Below are positions 34,361-43,800 of a stretch of 64,000 nt of DNA, one piece after another (position 1 is the stretch's first letter; each line of letters opens with the position of its first letter). The DNA is taken from positions 50,982-114,981 of the forward strand of contig WGCY01000044.1 of assembly GCA_015493525.1 (NCBI GenBank). Reading direction: 5' to 3'. Position numbers and translations under genes: made by a program. Under the pieces are notes generated by a model, which saw only the letters and a program-made list of their open reading frames with translations, ran no database searches and was not told the DNA's origin. Origin of the DNA: Bacteroidales bacterium. GTDB taxonomy: Bacteria; Bacteroidota; Bacteroidia; Bacteroidales; F082.

Positions 34361-34501
34361 AGAGGATTGTAAATTCTTGAGCCCTTTAACATTCGGGTTG
34401 CATTAGCCGAAGGTAGACAGGAACCCGAATGAGCGCGTGGTTGTGATAGTCCGCCTTTGGCGGACGGCTCTTTACAATTGCCCATGAATTTATTCATGGG
34501 C
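34361..34501. repeat. REP-like palindrome cluster, copy 3
   Basis: AGGATTGTAAATTCTTGAG and ACATTCGGGTTG...AACCCGAAT (34391-34430) match copy 2, with about 20 bp inserted in the loop. Two further perfect hairpins follow: GTCCGCC-TTT-GGCGGAC (34449-34465) and CCCATGAAT-TT-ATTCATGGG (34481-34500). The spacer 34289-34583 otherwise shows no gene. Confidence 0.8.
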
Positions 34502-34583
34502 CTTGAGTTTGGATTTAGCCTATAAATTGATTCAATAGCACAAAGGCCATAAATTCATTCCCGGGCAACAAAATGAAATGCAA

Positions 34584-34613
34584 CAAAAAACCCCGGCTGA
34601 AATGTCGGGGTTT
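34584..34613 (-). terminator. intrinsic terminator of the cytochrome bd operon
   Basis: Minus strand: AACCCCGACATTTCAGCCGG, then GGTTTTTTG; stem AACCCCG/CGGGGTT with T-run. It begins 24 bp after the stop of the 39-residue ORF, which places that ORF inside the cyd transcript. Confidence 0.88.
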
Positions 34614-34636
34614 CTTAAAAAGATTAGGATGTGCGG

Positions 34637-34756
34637 TTACTCTTCCGCCACCTGTTCGTTCTTTTCAAACTTGTTGATGGCCAGCCTGACCATTTTATAG
34701 GCAAACCATACAATGACCGGCCATGAAATAAACCATATTATCTGTTCTGTGTACAT
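34637..34756 (-). CDS. 39-residue single-pass membrane peptide after cydB (CydX-like candidate)
   Basis: The short frame starts at ATG 34756 and encodes MYTEQIIWFISWPVIVWFAY then KMVRLAINKFEKNEQVAEE. It has a Trp-rich hydrophobic helix of about 20 residues and a charged tail. It begins 18 bp after the cydB stop and is followed by the operon terminator. Small single-helix subunits (CydX, CydS, CydH) stabilise cytochrome bd in other bacteria and are commonly encoded next to cydB. There is no clear sequence match to proteobacterial CydX, so the assignment rests on position, size and topology. Confidence 0.75.
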   Translation of the reverse strand: MYTEQIIWFISWPVIVWFAYKMVRLAINKFEKNEQVAEE

Positions 34757-34774
34757 AATTTCTAAATTTTAAGG

Positions 34775-35932
34775 TTAATAGGCGTGTGTATCTTCTTCCA
34801 TCTCCTTTTTGGTGATGGGCGTTTTGTTCATCTGCGACCACGCATACCAAATGTAAGCAATCACAAACGGAACCAACAACGACACATAACTCATGGCCGT
34901 AAGCGTATAATGACTTGATGACGCATTTTGGATGGTTAATGAGCTTTGCAAATCGAAAATCGATGGATAAAACGCCGTGTGGTTATATCCTGCCGTCAGC
35001 AACAGGGCAAAAACGGTGAGAATGGTACCCAGGCCTGCAAACCAGATGGCTTTCTTTCCGCATTTCTCCGTAGCAAAAACAGCCCGATAAATGCCCCAGA
35101 GCACCAGAACGACACCGACAAGCATAATAATCAGTACCAACGGCATGGCCAGCAGGTTGTGTAGGTATTTAAAAGCTTCCATGTTTACTACTTTGGTAAC
35201 CGGATCGTAATTGAACCCTTTTATAACTAAGATGTTGATGAGGAAAAACAGGAAGAATACCAGAAAAGGAATGGCGCATTTTTTTACCCGGTCGCGGGCA
35301 CGTTGCATAATGGTTTCGTCATCAATATTATTCATAAAGTAAAGCGAAGCCAGGATGCGTGACAGGAAAAAGACCGCCAGTCCCAGTGAAAGGTTCACGT
35401 AAGTGGCATACCGGCCAAAGTTTAGTGCCAGTTCCAGTCCGCGGTAAGGCGATTGCCAGAAAGAGTGGTGCATGCCTGAAACGGAGAAAAGCGAGCCGGT
35501 AAAGAAAGTAGCTACAGCCGTTCCCAAGAAAACGGTGGCAATTAACCCATTGATAAACAGAAATGTGTCATACGTCCGTGTACCCAGCCAGTTGTTGGCT
35601 TTGGTCCGGTATTCGTACGAGACGGCTTGCAGGATAAAAGCGAACAGAATAATCATCCAAACCCAGTAGGCACCGCCGAAACTGGTAGAATAAAACAAAG
35701 GAAATGAGGCAAAAGCTGCACCGCCAAATACAACCAACGACGTAAAGGTAAGGTCCCATTTGCGCCCCAGTGAGTTGACCAGCATTTTAACTTCCGTATC
35801 GGTTTTTCCAAGAGTGTACAGCAGTGTTTGTCCGCCCTGAACAAAGAGCATAAAGACCAGAACTCCACCGAGGAGGGCAATGATAGCCCACCAATATTGC
35901 TGTAATGCGAGATAAGATAAATTTTCAAACAT
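34775..35932 (-). CDS. cydB: cytochrome bd ubiquinol/menaquinol oxidase subunit II
   Basis: The 385-residue polytopic protein is the second large subunit of cytochrome bd, which oxidises quinol and reduces oxygen at low concentration. It contains the family opening LALQQYWWAIIALLGGVLVFMLFVQGGQTLLY and GRKWDLTFTSLVVFGGAAFASFPLFYSTSF, with about eight or nine membrane helices, ending in an ITKKEMEEDTHAY tail. Its ATG overlaps the cydA stop by one base (TAATG), coupling translation. The C-terminal region carries the longer Bacteroidota form. Confidence 0.95.
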   Translation of the reverse strand: MFENLSYLALQQYWWAIIALLGGVLVFMLFVQGGQTLLYTLGKTDTEVKMLVNSLGRKWDLTFTSLVVFGGAAFASFPLFYSTSFGGAYWVWMIILFAFILQAVSYEYRTKANNWLGTRTYDTFLFINGLIATVFLGTAVATFFTGSLFSVSGMHHSFWQSPYRGLELALNFGRYATYVNLSLGLAVFFLSRILASLYFMNNIDDETIMQRARDRVKKCAIPFLVFFLFFLINILVIKGFNYDPVTKVVNMEAFKYLHNLLAMPLVLIIMLVGVVLVLWGIYRAVFATEKCGKKAIWFAGLGTILTVFALLLTAGYNHTAFYPSIFDLQSSLTIQNASSSHYTLTAMSYVSLLVPFVIAYIWYAWSQMNKTPITKKEMEEDTHAY

Positions 35933-37479
35933 TATTGCTGCCCTCCATCTTTAAGTTGTTTAATCTGTTTAAGCATAATCTTGATTTCGGCAATCAACAA
36001 TACTGTAAAGACAACTCCGAAAAGGAAGAAGGTGATGATAACCGATGTTTGATCTATATTGGAAACAGCCGACAGGGTAGGCATGTAATCCTGTACAACC
36101 CAGGGCTGACGGCCGAATTCAGCCACCATCCATCCGGTTTCCTGCGCCAGATAAGCCAGCGGGATAGCCCACAAAGCAATGTAAAGCATCCAGCGTTTTT
36201 TGGGAAGTTTGCCTTTTACACCATATATCAGCGTAAGCAGGAAAATGAGGACAAACAACATTCCCAGCCCGACCATGGTGTGGAATGAGTAGAACGTGAG
36301 CGGCACGTTGGGAATCAGTTTGTGCGGATCGTTGTAATAGCCATAGCCGAAATATTTGTAATTGGCTTCAAAAGTCTTCAAAGCAGCTTTGGCGGTACTG
36401 TCATTTGCCGCTTTTTTGGCCATCTTAAATTCTTTCAGGGCGGCTATGGCCAGTTTACCCATTTTTATCCGGTCATAATAGGAGATAATTCCATGGGCTT
36501 CATTACCATGTACCAAATCGTGGATACCCGGGACAAAAGCGTGTGGGTTCATCGTTGCCATGTATGACAGCAGGTTGGGAATTTCAATTTTGGCTGCCCA
36601 TTCCCTTGTTTTTGGATTAACCGGGCTGGGCGTTCTGTCGAAAAATCCGATAGCCACCAGCGGAGCGTTGGTTTCTCCATAATACAAGCCTTCCATGGAG
36701 GCAAATTTCATGGGTTGTACCCGATAAATCTCCCTGGCGGATTCATCACCGGTTACCACCATAAAAATGGACATGATTAACCCGAAAGTTGAGGCAACAA
36801 TCATACTCCTTTTGGCCAGGGCTTCGTTGCGCTTCTTCAACAGAAACCAGGCACTGACACCCAATACAAAGATGGCCGACATAACATAAGCCGAAGAAAT
36901 GGTGTGCAGAAATTTGTTGACAGCCGTAGGCGAAAACAGGATAGTCCAGAAATTCATCATTTCATTACGGGCTGTTTCCGGATTAAAATGCATGCCTACA
37001 GGATTTTGCATCCAGGCATTGGCAACGAGTATCCATAAAGCCGAAAGGTTGGAGCCAATGGCCACCAGCCAGGTGGAGGTCAGGTGGAAGCCTTTGCTCA
37101 CCTTGTTCCAGCCAAAAAACATAACCGCGAAGAAAGTGGATTCCATAAAGAAAGCCATAATCCCTTCAATGGCGAGCGGGGCACCAAAAATGTCGCCCAC
37201 AAACCAGGAATAATTCGACCAGTTAGTGCCGAACTCAAATTCAAGAATAATACCGGTGGCCACACCGATAGCAAAGTTGATGGCAAACAGGGTCATCCAG
37301 AACTTGGTAATCCGTTTCCAGATGTCTTTCCCCGTTTTCACGTAAATGGTCTCCATGATGGCAAGGATAAAACTGGTACCCAGCGTGAGCGGGACGAACA
37401 ACCAGTGATACAATGCCGTCAACGCAAACTGTGCGCGGGACCAATTGACCAAAGCCATGTTAAAATGTTCCATAAGCAT
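35932..37479 (-). CDS. cydA: cytochrome bd ubiquinol/menaquinol oxidase subunit I
   Basis: The 515-residue haem-bearing subunit has the N-terminal NWSRAQFALTALYHWLFVPLTLG (His ligand for a b-type haem), the SAYVMSAIFVLGVSAW and DRIKMGKLA parts around the quinol loop, and the hallmark EFGRQPWVV (GRQPW). The quinol-binding loop is of the short type. Start may be Met1 or Met3 (37473), since homologues begin close to the second. Second gene in the operon after the DUF4492 gene (26-bp gap), consistent with microaerobic respiration. Confidence 0.96.
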   Translation of the reverse strand: MLMEHFNMALVNWSRAQFALTALYHWLFVPLTLGTSFILAIMETIYVKTGKDIWKRITKFWMTLFAINFAIGVATGIILEFEFGTNWSNYSWFVGDIFGAPLAIEGIMAFFMESTFFAVMFFGWNKVSKGFHLTSTWLVAIGSNLSALWILVANAWMQNPVGMHFNPETARNEMMNFWTILFSPTAVNKFLHTISSAYVMSAIFVLGVSAWFLLKKRNEALAKRSMIVASTFGLIMSIFMVVTGDESAREIYRVQPMKFASMEGLYYGETNAPLVAIGFFDRTPSPVNPKTREWAAKIEIPNLLSYMATMNPHAFVPGIHDLVHGNEAHGIISYYDRIKMGKLAIAALKEFKMAKKAANDSTAKAALKTFEANYKYFGYGYYNDPHKLIPNVPLTFYSFHTMVGLGMLFVLIFLLTLIYGVKGKLPKKRWMLYIALWAIPLAYLAQETGWMVAEFGRQPWVVQDYMPTLSAVSNIDQTSVIITFFLFGVVFTVLLIAEIKIMLKQIKQLKDGGQQ

Positions 37480-37505
37480 TTAATTATTAATGATTTATTA
37501 AAACT

Positions 37506-37715
37506 TTATTTTGTTAATTGTTCAATCACATAATCACTTCGTTGCTGATCGGTTTTAAAATTTGTCTTGAGAAAATCAGGGAAGAAAAAAAGTTTGAAAA
37601 TGGCGAAAATGATAAAAAGCTTTATGATGACAATTATCCAAAGCTTTTTCCCCACCGTCATGCTGCGAAAACCATCGTAATAAAAGTAGAATATTTTCTT
37701 AAAAAATTCAGCCAT
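37506..37715 (-). CDS. DUF4492 small membrane protein, first gene of the cyd operon
   Basis: The 69-residue protein has a basic amphipathic N-terminus (MAEFFKKIFYFYYDGFRSMT), one membrane helix (LWIIVIIKLFIIFAIFKLFFF), a Pro-Asp turn (FFPDFL) and a polar C-terminus, matching DUF4492 proteins that I know to precede cydA in Bacteroides and relatives. Function is not established; the linkage suggests an assembly or accessory role for cytochrome bd. It lies 26 bp before cydA, with a -7 box at 37741-37748. Confidence 0.88.
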   Translation of the reverse strand: MAEFFKKIFYFYYDGFRSMTVGKKLWIIVIIKLFIIFAIFKLFFFPDFLKTNFKTDQQRSDYVIEQLTK

Positions 37716-37740
37716 TGAGTACTTAAATATAGATTGTATG

Positions 37741-37748
37741 CAAATATA
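37741..37748 (-). promoter_or_regulatory. -7 promoter box for the cytochrome bd operon
   Basis: Minus strand reads TATATTTG, a TAnnTTTG match 25 bp before ATG 37715. Confidence 0.5.
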
Positions 37749-37830
37749 TTAGATATATTTGATATTTGGCTTAAATTACAAAAAAAAATTAAAAATTTTT
37801 ACTGTATTCGTTTATGGTGGGTTATAACCG

Positions 37831-37860
37831 ACAAAAGCAGCAAATGTTTGCTGCTTTTGT
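37831..37860 (-). terminator. hairpin terminator downstream of pepT
   Basis: Perfect 14-bp arms ACAAAAGCAGCAAA and TTTGCTGCTTTTGT with a 2-nt loop, 24 bp after the pepT stop. The T-run is inside the stem, so it could act in either direction and insulates pepT from the cyd promoter. Confidence 0.7.
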
Positions 37861-37884
37861 TGGCTTTGGTGCGTTTTTTTAGGA

Positions 37885-39114
37885 TTATACGTATCGGTTT
37901 GCCGTAAGCTCTGTTATTTTTACAATGACATCCACCGCTTTGTGCATTGATTCGACGGGAATATATTCGTAACGGCCATGGTAATTGTGGCCACCGGTAA
38001 ACAGGTTGGGGCAGGGGAGGCCCTTAAACGAAAGCTGGGCACCATCCGTACCGCCGCGGATGGCTTTTACAATGGCTTTTATTCCCAACGCTTTCATGGC
38101 TTCTTCCGCAATCTCTACGATGTGCATCTGCGGTTCAATTTTCTCGCGCATGTTAAAATACTGGTCTTCCATTTCCACTTTCAGGACTTGGCCGTATTTT
38201 TTATTGATGGCTTCTGCTTTTTCCATAAAACGGACTTTCTTCTCTTCAAAAAGCTTCCGGTCGTGGTCGCGGATGATGTACTGCAACTCAGTTTTTTCCA
38301 CACTTCCTGACATTTGGTATAGGTGGAAAAAGCCTTCGTATCCGCGGGTTTCCTGAGGCGTTTCTTTCGTGGGGAGCGAGGCAATAAATTCGCTGGCAAT
38401 CAACATGGAGTTAACCATGGTGTGGTAAGCTGTGCCGGGATGGACGCTTTTACCCTGCACGATGACTTTTACCCCGGCGGCATTGAAATTTTCATATTCC
38501 AGCTCGCCCACCGGGCCACCATCGAGGGTGTATGCCCACTGGGCTCCGAATTTTTTCACATCAAAAAGATGGGCACCACGGCCTACTTCTTCATCCGGAT
38601 TAAAAGCGATACGGATTTTGCCGTGTTTTATTTCAGGATGTTCCATCAGGTACTCCATGGCCGCGATAATCTCCGCCACACCGGCCTTGTCATCGGCCCC
38701 GAGCAGTGTTGTACCATCGGTGGTGATGAGCGTCAGCCCTTTGTAATCCGGTAGTTCTCCAAAATCAGCAGGCGACATAATAATATTTTGCACCTTATTT
38801 AATAGTATGTTACCCCCATCATAATTTTCATGGATTTGTGGCTGAACATTTTCGGCGGTAAAATCCGGAGCCGTATCCATGTGGGCAATAAAACCAATGG
38901 TGGGAATATTTTTGTCAGTATTGGATGGCAGCGTAGCCATCACGTAAGCATGTTCGTCGATGCTGACATCCTGAAGTCCCAATGCTTTCAGCTCTGTTTC
39001 CAGAAGCTTAGCCAGGTTCCACTGTTTTTCGGTTGAGGGACATTGCTCATTATCCGGGTCTGACTGTGTGTCAATTTTCGCGTAGCGAATAAACCGTTGT
39101 TCTACTTTTTCCAT
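37885..39114 (-). CDS. pepT: peptidase T, tripeptide aminopeptidase
   Basis: The 409-residue M20 metallopeptidase removes N-terminal residues from tripeptides in the cytoplasm. Zinc-site motifs: GFIAHMDTAPD, LGADDKAGVAEI, PDEEVGRGAHLFD, and the late RGGTDGAQLSFKGLPCPNLFTGGHNYHGRYE. The frame extends upstream to 39231, but ATG 39114 (MEKVEQRFIRYAKIDTQSD) matches the usual PepT start and length. A -7 box TACCTTTG with a TTTG 16 bp before it lies upstream. Single-gene unit. Confidence 0.96.
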   Translation of the reverse strand: MEKVEQRFIRYAKIDTQSDPDNEQCPSTEKQWNLAKLLETELKALGLQDVSIDEHAYVMATLPSNTDKNIPTIGFIAHMDTAPDFTAENVQPQIHENYDGGNILLNKVQNIIMSPADFGELPDYKGLTLITTDGTTLLGADDKAGVAEIIAAMEYLMEHPEIKHGKIRIAFNPDEEVGRGAHLFDVKKFGAQWAYTLDGGPVGELEYENFNAAGVKVIVQGKSVHPGTAYHTMVNSMLIASEFIASLPTKETPQETRGYEGFFHLYQMSGSVEKTELQYIIRDHDRKLFEEKKVRFMEKAEAINKKYGQVLKVEMEDQYFNMREKIEPQMHIVEIAEEAMKALGIKAIVKAIRGGTDGAQLSFKGLPCPNLFTGGHNYHGRYEYIPVESMHKAVDVIVKITELTANRYV

Positions 39115-39132
39115 GATGTTTTGAATTTTTCG

Positions 39133-39160
39133 CAAAGGTAGTAATGTTTGGAAAGACAAA
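39133..39160 (-). promoter_or_regulatory. promoter for pepT
   Basis: On the minus strand, TTTG (39160-39157) and TACCTTTG (39140-39133) are 16 bp apart. The -7 box is 18 bp before ATG 39114, confirming that start. Confidence 0.6.
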
Positions 39161-39199
39161 AGGCAAAAGACAAAAGGCAAAAGGAAAAAGGCAAAAGAT
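39155..39199. repeat. A-rich GACAAAAGGCAAAA tandem repeat
   Basis: Units ACAAAAGGCAAAAG and GGAAAAAGGCAAAAG repeat upstream of pepT and overlap its -33 element. Copy-number change could alter promoter strength. Confidence 0.7.
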
Positions 39200-39333
39200 G
39201 TTGATGCCTGAATAGTGTTGACCGTTTTCAACTTCTTCTTTCCGTTTTGGGCTTTAACATTTTTGTGGCTGATTTGCGCGCGTTTAGCTTGGAAATTTTT
39301 CAGATATTTGCAGGCAATTTTATGTTTGGCAAA

Positions 39334-40650
39334 ATGGGAAAAATTTTACTGATTATCCAGCGGGAATATCTTACGCGTATCCGGAAAAAGTCGTTTATCG
39401 TCATGACAATCCTTGGTCCGGTGCTCATGGCTGCGTTGGTAATTTTGCCTGTTTATCTGGCAGAAAGCACCTCTTCCACGGAAAAGGTGGCCGTGTTGGA
39501 TGAAACCGGATGGTTTTTCCAGAAGTTTCATAACCGCGGGGATGTTCATTTTTATTATGTGGACAAAGATTTACAGCGGGCCAAAGCCGAAGCACTGGCC
39601 AAAGGTGATATGCTGCTTTACATTCCGTTGCCTGAGCTGAACCTGCCTGAAAATGCCGAACTTTTCTCCGTAAAACAACCGGGCCTTTTTGCCAAATCCT
39701 ATATCAAAACGGTTATGAAACAGGTTGTTGAGGATAAAAAACTTTTGGCGAAAGGCATTGATCCCAATGTGATTAAATCTGTAAAAGCGCATATTAATTT
39801 GATTACCTATAAAATATCGGAAGAGGGGACGGAAAAGAAGAGCAATACAGGGGTGGAGACGGGCCTTGCTGTCTTTTCCGGCATCCTGATTTATATGTTT
39901 GTTTTTATGTATGGTGCCCAGGTTATGCGGGGTGTTATGGAGGAAAAACAAAACCGTATTGTGGAGGTTATCATATCTTCGGTAAAGCCTTTTCAGCTGA
40001 TGATGGGGAAAATTATCGGCGTGGGAATGGTGGGATTGACCCAGTTTTTGCTTTGGGTTGTGCTTACACTGGCATTGGTGGGTGTTTTTCAGTCGGGTAT
40101 CTTCAGCCACGAAGTGGCCAACGGTGTGAAAGCACTGACAGAGCAGACTGTTTCTTCGGGGCAAACCGGAACAATGGCCGCTCCCACAGGCAATGTGGCC
40201 ATGGACCAAATTTCCGGATTGCTTTCTTCCATTAATTTAAAAGTGATGGTATCGGCTTTCATTTTCTATTTTCTTGGGGGGTACCTGCTGTATTCATCCC
40301 TGTTTGCCGCCGTGGGTGGGGCCATTGACCACGATGCTGATGCCCAGCAGTTTATGTTGCCCATTTCCATACCCTTGATTTTTTCAGTCGCCATGACCGG
40401 TGTCATTGCCAACCAACCTGATGGTGCACTGGCCTTATGGATGTCGATGGTTCCGTTTACTTCACCGGTTATTATGATGATGCGCATTCCTTTCGGTGTG
40501 CCTTACTGGCAAGTGGGCCTTTCTGCCGGAATCCTGTTGCTGACATTTGTTTTTACAACTTTTTTGGCAGGAAAAATTTATCGTATCGGTATTTTAATCT
40601 ATGGCAAGAAAGTGGGCTACGCTGATTTGTGGAAATGGTTAAGATATTGA
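39334..40650 (+). CDS. ABC-2 type transporter permease
   Basis: The 438-residue permease starts KILLIIQREYLTRIRKKSFIVMTILGPVLMAALVILPVYL, the NatB-like ABC-2 pattern with a first membrane helix, a large extracytoplasmic domain (about residues 45-180), and then a membrane cluster including GVMEEKQNRIVEVIISSVKPFQLMMGKIIGVGMVGL. ATG 39334 is chosen over the upstream frame start at 39247 since homologues begin MxKIxxIIxREY. No ATPase gene adjoins it, so the partner is encoded elsewhere. Such pumps export Na+, drugs or lipids; substrate unknown. Confidence 0.88.
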   Translation: MGKILLIIQREYLTRIRKKSFIVMTILGPVLMAALVILPVYLAESTSSTEKVAVLDETGWFFQKFHNRGDVHFYYVDKDLQRAKAEALAKGDMLLYIPLPELNLPENAELFSVKQPGLFAKSYIKTVMKQVVEDKKLLAKGIDPNVIKSVKAHINLITYKISEEGTEKKSNTGVETGLAVFSGILIYMFVFMYGAQVMRGVMEEKQNRIVEVIISSVKPFQLMMGKIIGVGMVGLTQFLLWVVLTLALVGVFQSGIFSHEVANGVKALTEQTVSSGQTGTMAAPTGNVAMDQISGLLSSINLKVMVSAFIFYFLGGYLLYSSLFAAVGGAIDHDADAQQFMLPISIPLIFSVAMTGVIANQPDGALALWMSMVPFTSPVIMMMRIPFGVPYWQVGLSAGILLLTFVFTTFLAGKIYRIGILIYGKKVGYADLWKWLRY

Positions 40651-40772
40651 AGTTAAAATAGATATATATGCCATCCTAAATAATTTCGTTGCATTAAAAG
40701 ACTTTTTTATCCGAAAATGCAAACGATAAATCGTTAATTTTAATAAATCGGGAGCGATGGAACTAACGGATA

Positions 40773-40803
40773 TTGTTAAGTATGAAATATTATTCTATTT
40801 TTG
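40773..40803 (+). promoter_or_regulatory. complete promoter for secDF
   Basis: TTG (40773-40775) and TATTTTTG (40796-40803) are 20 bp apart, matching the -33/-7 consensus; followed by CACCC and ATG at 40848. A small hairpin AACGAT-AA-ATCGTT (40722-40735) lies upstream. Confidence 0.7.
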
Positions 40804-40847
40804 CACCCTCTAAAAATGAAAGTAAAATTATAAATATCTAATTTCAA

Positions 40848-43800
40848 ATGCAAAACAAAGGAGCTATCAAGTTTTTTGCTGTTGCCTTTGCCCTGGTTTG
40901 CCTGTACCAGTTGAGTTTCACATTCATGGCGGCCCGGGTAAAGAGTAAAGCAAAAGCTTATGCAGACAATGGTACAGCAACCCAGCTTGCCAAAAAACTG
41001 GCAAACGGAAATCAGGCCAAAGAAGTTTATTATCTCGATTCTATTTCCAAAGCACGCGAGAAATATTATCTCGACAGTGTAAATAATGAAGTGGTTTACA
41101 ATATCGGGATTGGGAAATATACTTACAAAGACGTTAAAGACAGAGAATTAAACCTTGGCCTTGACCTGAAAGGTGGTATGAACGTTGTCCTTCAGGTGAA
41201 AGTTCAGGATATTGTTGATGCGTTGGCAGGCCATAGCAAAGACCCTGTTTTTCTGAAAGCCATGAAGCAGGCTGCTGCCATGCAAACATCCAGCAGCAAA
41301 GACTTTGTAACGCTATTTGGACAGGCTTTTGAGAAAATAGATCCCAATGCACGCCTGGCTTCCATTTTTTTGTATGAATTTAAAGACAAGGGTATTACAA
41401 CGACCTCCAGCAATGCCGAGGTGTTGAGTGTCTTGAAAAAAGAAACGGAAGGTGCCGTAGACCGTACTTTCCAGATATTGCGTACACGTATTGACCGTTT
41501 CGGTGTGGCCCAGCCCAACATCCAAAAGCTGGCTACCAGCGGACGGATTTTGGTTGAACTCCCGGGTATCAAAGACCCTGAACGTGTACGGAAACTTCTG
41601 CAGGGAACGGCTAAATTGCAATTCTGGGAAACCTATAATTTTTCTGATTTATATACCTATTTCGACCAGGCCAATGCAAAATTGCGTGCTGATGAGCTGT
41701 TGCAATCTGATACAACACAAGCCAAAGCAACGAAAAACGGTAACCTGTCAGCAGCCAAAAAAGCAAATGCCAGAGCTACTGCCGATACTGCCACCAACAG
41801 CCTGTTGCGTAAAATTGCAAAAGATACGAGCAACCGTCAAAACGAAAGTGCTTCCATGGCGGCTTATGCCAAAAAGAATCCTTTGTATGCTTACCTGCAC
41901 CCTTCTTATTTCCAAAATAAGGATGGCCGCTACTATCCGGCCAAAAGTGCCAGGGTGGGCGTAGCAGCTATCAAAGATACGGCACGGGTAAACCGTATGC
42001 TCGCTAAGGTGAAAGGCCTTTTCCCGCGCGATTTGACCCTTGCCTGGCAGGTTAAACCGGATCCAAATGCGCCTAATATGTTGGGATTGGTTGCCCTGAA
42101 AGCAAGTTCCCGCGATGGAAGTGCTGCATTGGGTGGCGATGTTATCTCCGATGCACGACAGGATTTTGACCAAAATGGCCGCGTTACCGTTGACCTGCAA
42201 ATGAACAGCCAGGGAGCCAAAGTCTGGAAAAGAATAACCGGTGAGAATATCGGGAAACAGGTAGCTATTGTTTTGGATGGATATGTGTATTCATTTCCTG
42301 TGGTCAATGATCAGATTCCCAATGGCCGTTCTTCCATTTCCGGGGGCGGCATGACTGTTACGGAAGCCAAAGACCTTGCCAATATTTTGAAAGCCGGTAA
42401 GTTACCTGCCCCGGCCAAAATCGTTGAAGAAGCGGTGGTCGGCCCTTCCCTTGGGCGCGAAGCCGTTAAAGCCGGGATGAACAGTTTTATCCTCGCCTTT
42501 ATTATGGTGCTGGCTTATATGATTGTTTATTACAAAAAAGCCGGATGGGTGGCCAGCCTTGCCCTTGTTGTCAACGTGTTTTTCCTGCTCGGCGTTTTGG
42601 CTTCACTGGGTGCTGTCCTTACCCTGCCAGGGATGGCCGGTATCGTCCTGACGCTGGGTATGGCCGTGGATGCCAACGTAATTATCTATGAGCGTATCAA
42701 AGAGGAGATGCGTGCCGGAAAGGGTTTGCGCCTTGCCCTGAGCGATGGGTACAGAAATGCTTATTCTGCCATTGTTGATGGTAACGTTACCACTTTACTG
42801 ACAGGTATCGTCCTGTATGTCTTTGGAACCGGCCCTATCCAGGGTTTTGCCACCACGCTGATTATCGGTATTCTCTCTTCCCTGTTTACGGCCATCTTTA
42901 TCTCAAGATTGATTTTTGAAGGGATGCTGAAAAGGAATAAACCGATTTCTTTCTCTTATAAGTGGACAGCCAATACGCTCTCACAAACTCATTTCAATTT
43001 TATCGGAATGCGGAAAAAAGCGTATCTCTTTTCCGGTACGCTTATTCTGATTGGGTTGGTATCCCTGTTTACAAAGGGCCTTGACTTTGGCGTTGACTTT
43101 ACGGGAGGCCGTACGTATGTTGTCCGGTTTGACCACAATGTGAATACAGAGGCTATTCGTAAATCGCTGACAGCAGCTTTTGATAAACAGGCTCCCACGG
43201 TGAAAACTTTCGGCCCTGACAACCAGATTAAAATTGTTACGAAATACCTTGTGAATGATAACCGCAATGATGTGGATTCACTCATTCAATCTAAACTATA
43301 CTTAGGCCTGAAACCTTTTTATAAAAAGAAAATTACTTTTAAACAATTCACATCCGACACGGAAGGTTCGAGTAAATTACTGGGGATATTAAGTTCCCAG
43401 AAGTTTGGGCCTACTATTGCCTATGATATCCGCGAAAAAGCCTATTTTGCTATTTTCTTTGCTTTGCTGATGATTTTTATCTATGTGGCCGTACGGTTTA
43501 AAAACTGGCAGTATGGTGTTGGCGGTGTGGTTGCCTTGTTCCATGATACACTGATTACGATTGGCATTTTCTCGTTGCTCAATGGTGTTATGCCCTTTGG
43601 TATGCAGGTGGGACAGTCCTTTGTGGCTGCTATCCTGACGATTATAGGATATTCCATCAACGACACGGTAATTATTTTTGACCGTATTCGTGAAAATGTT
43701 CATTTGTTCCCCAAACATAAGCTGATCCGGAATATGAACGAAGGGCTGAACCAGACATTGGCCCGTACCATGAATACCTCGGGAACAACTTTGGTGGTAC

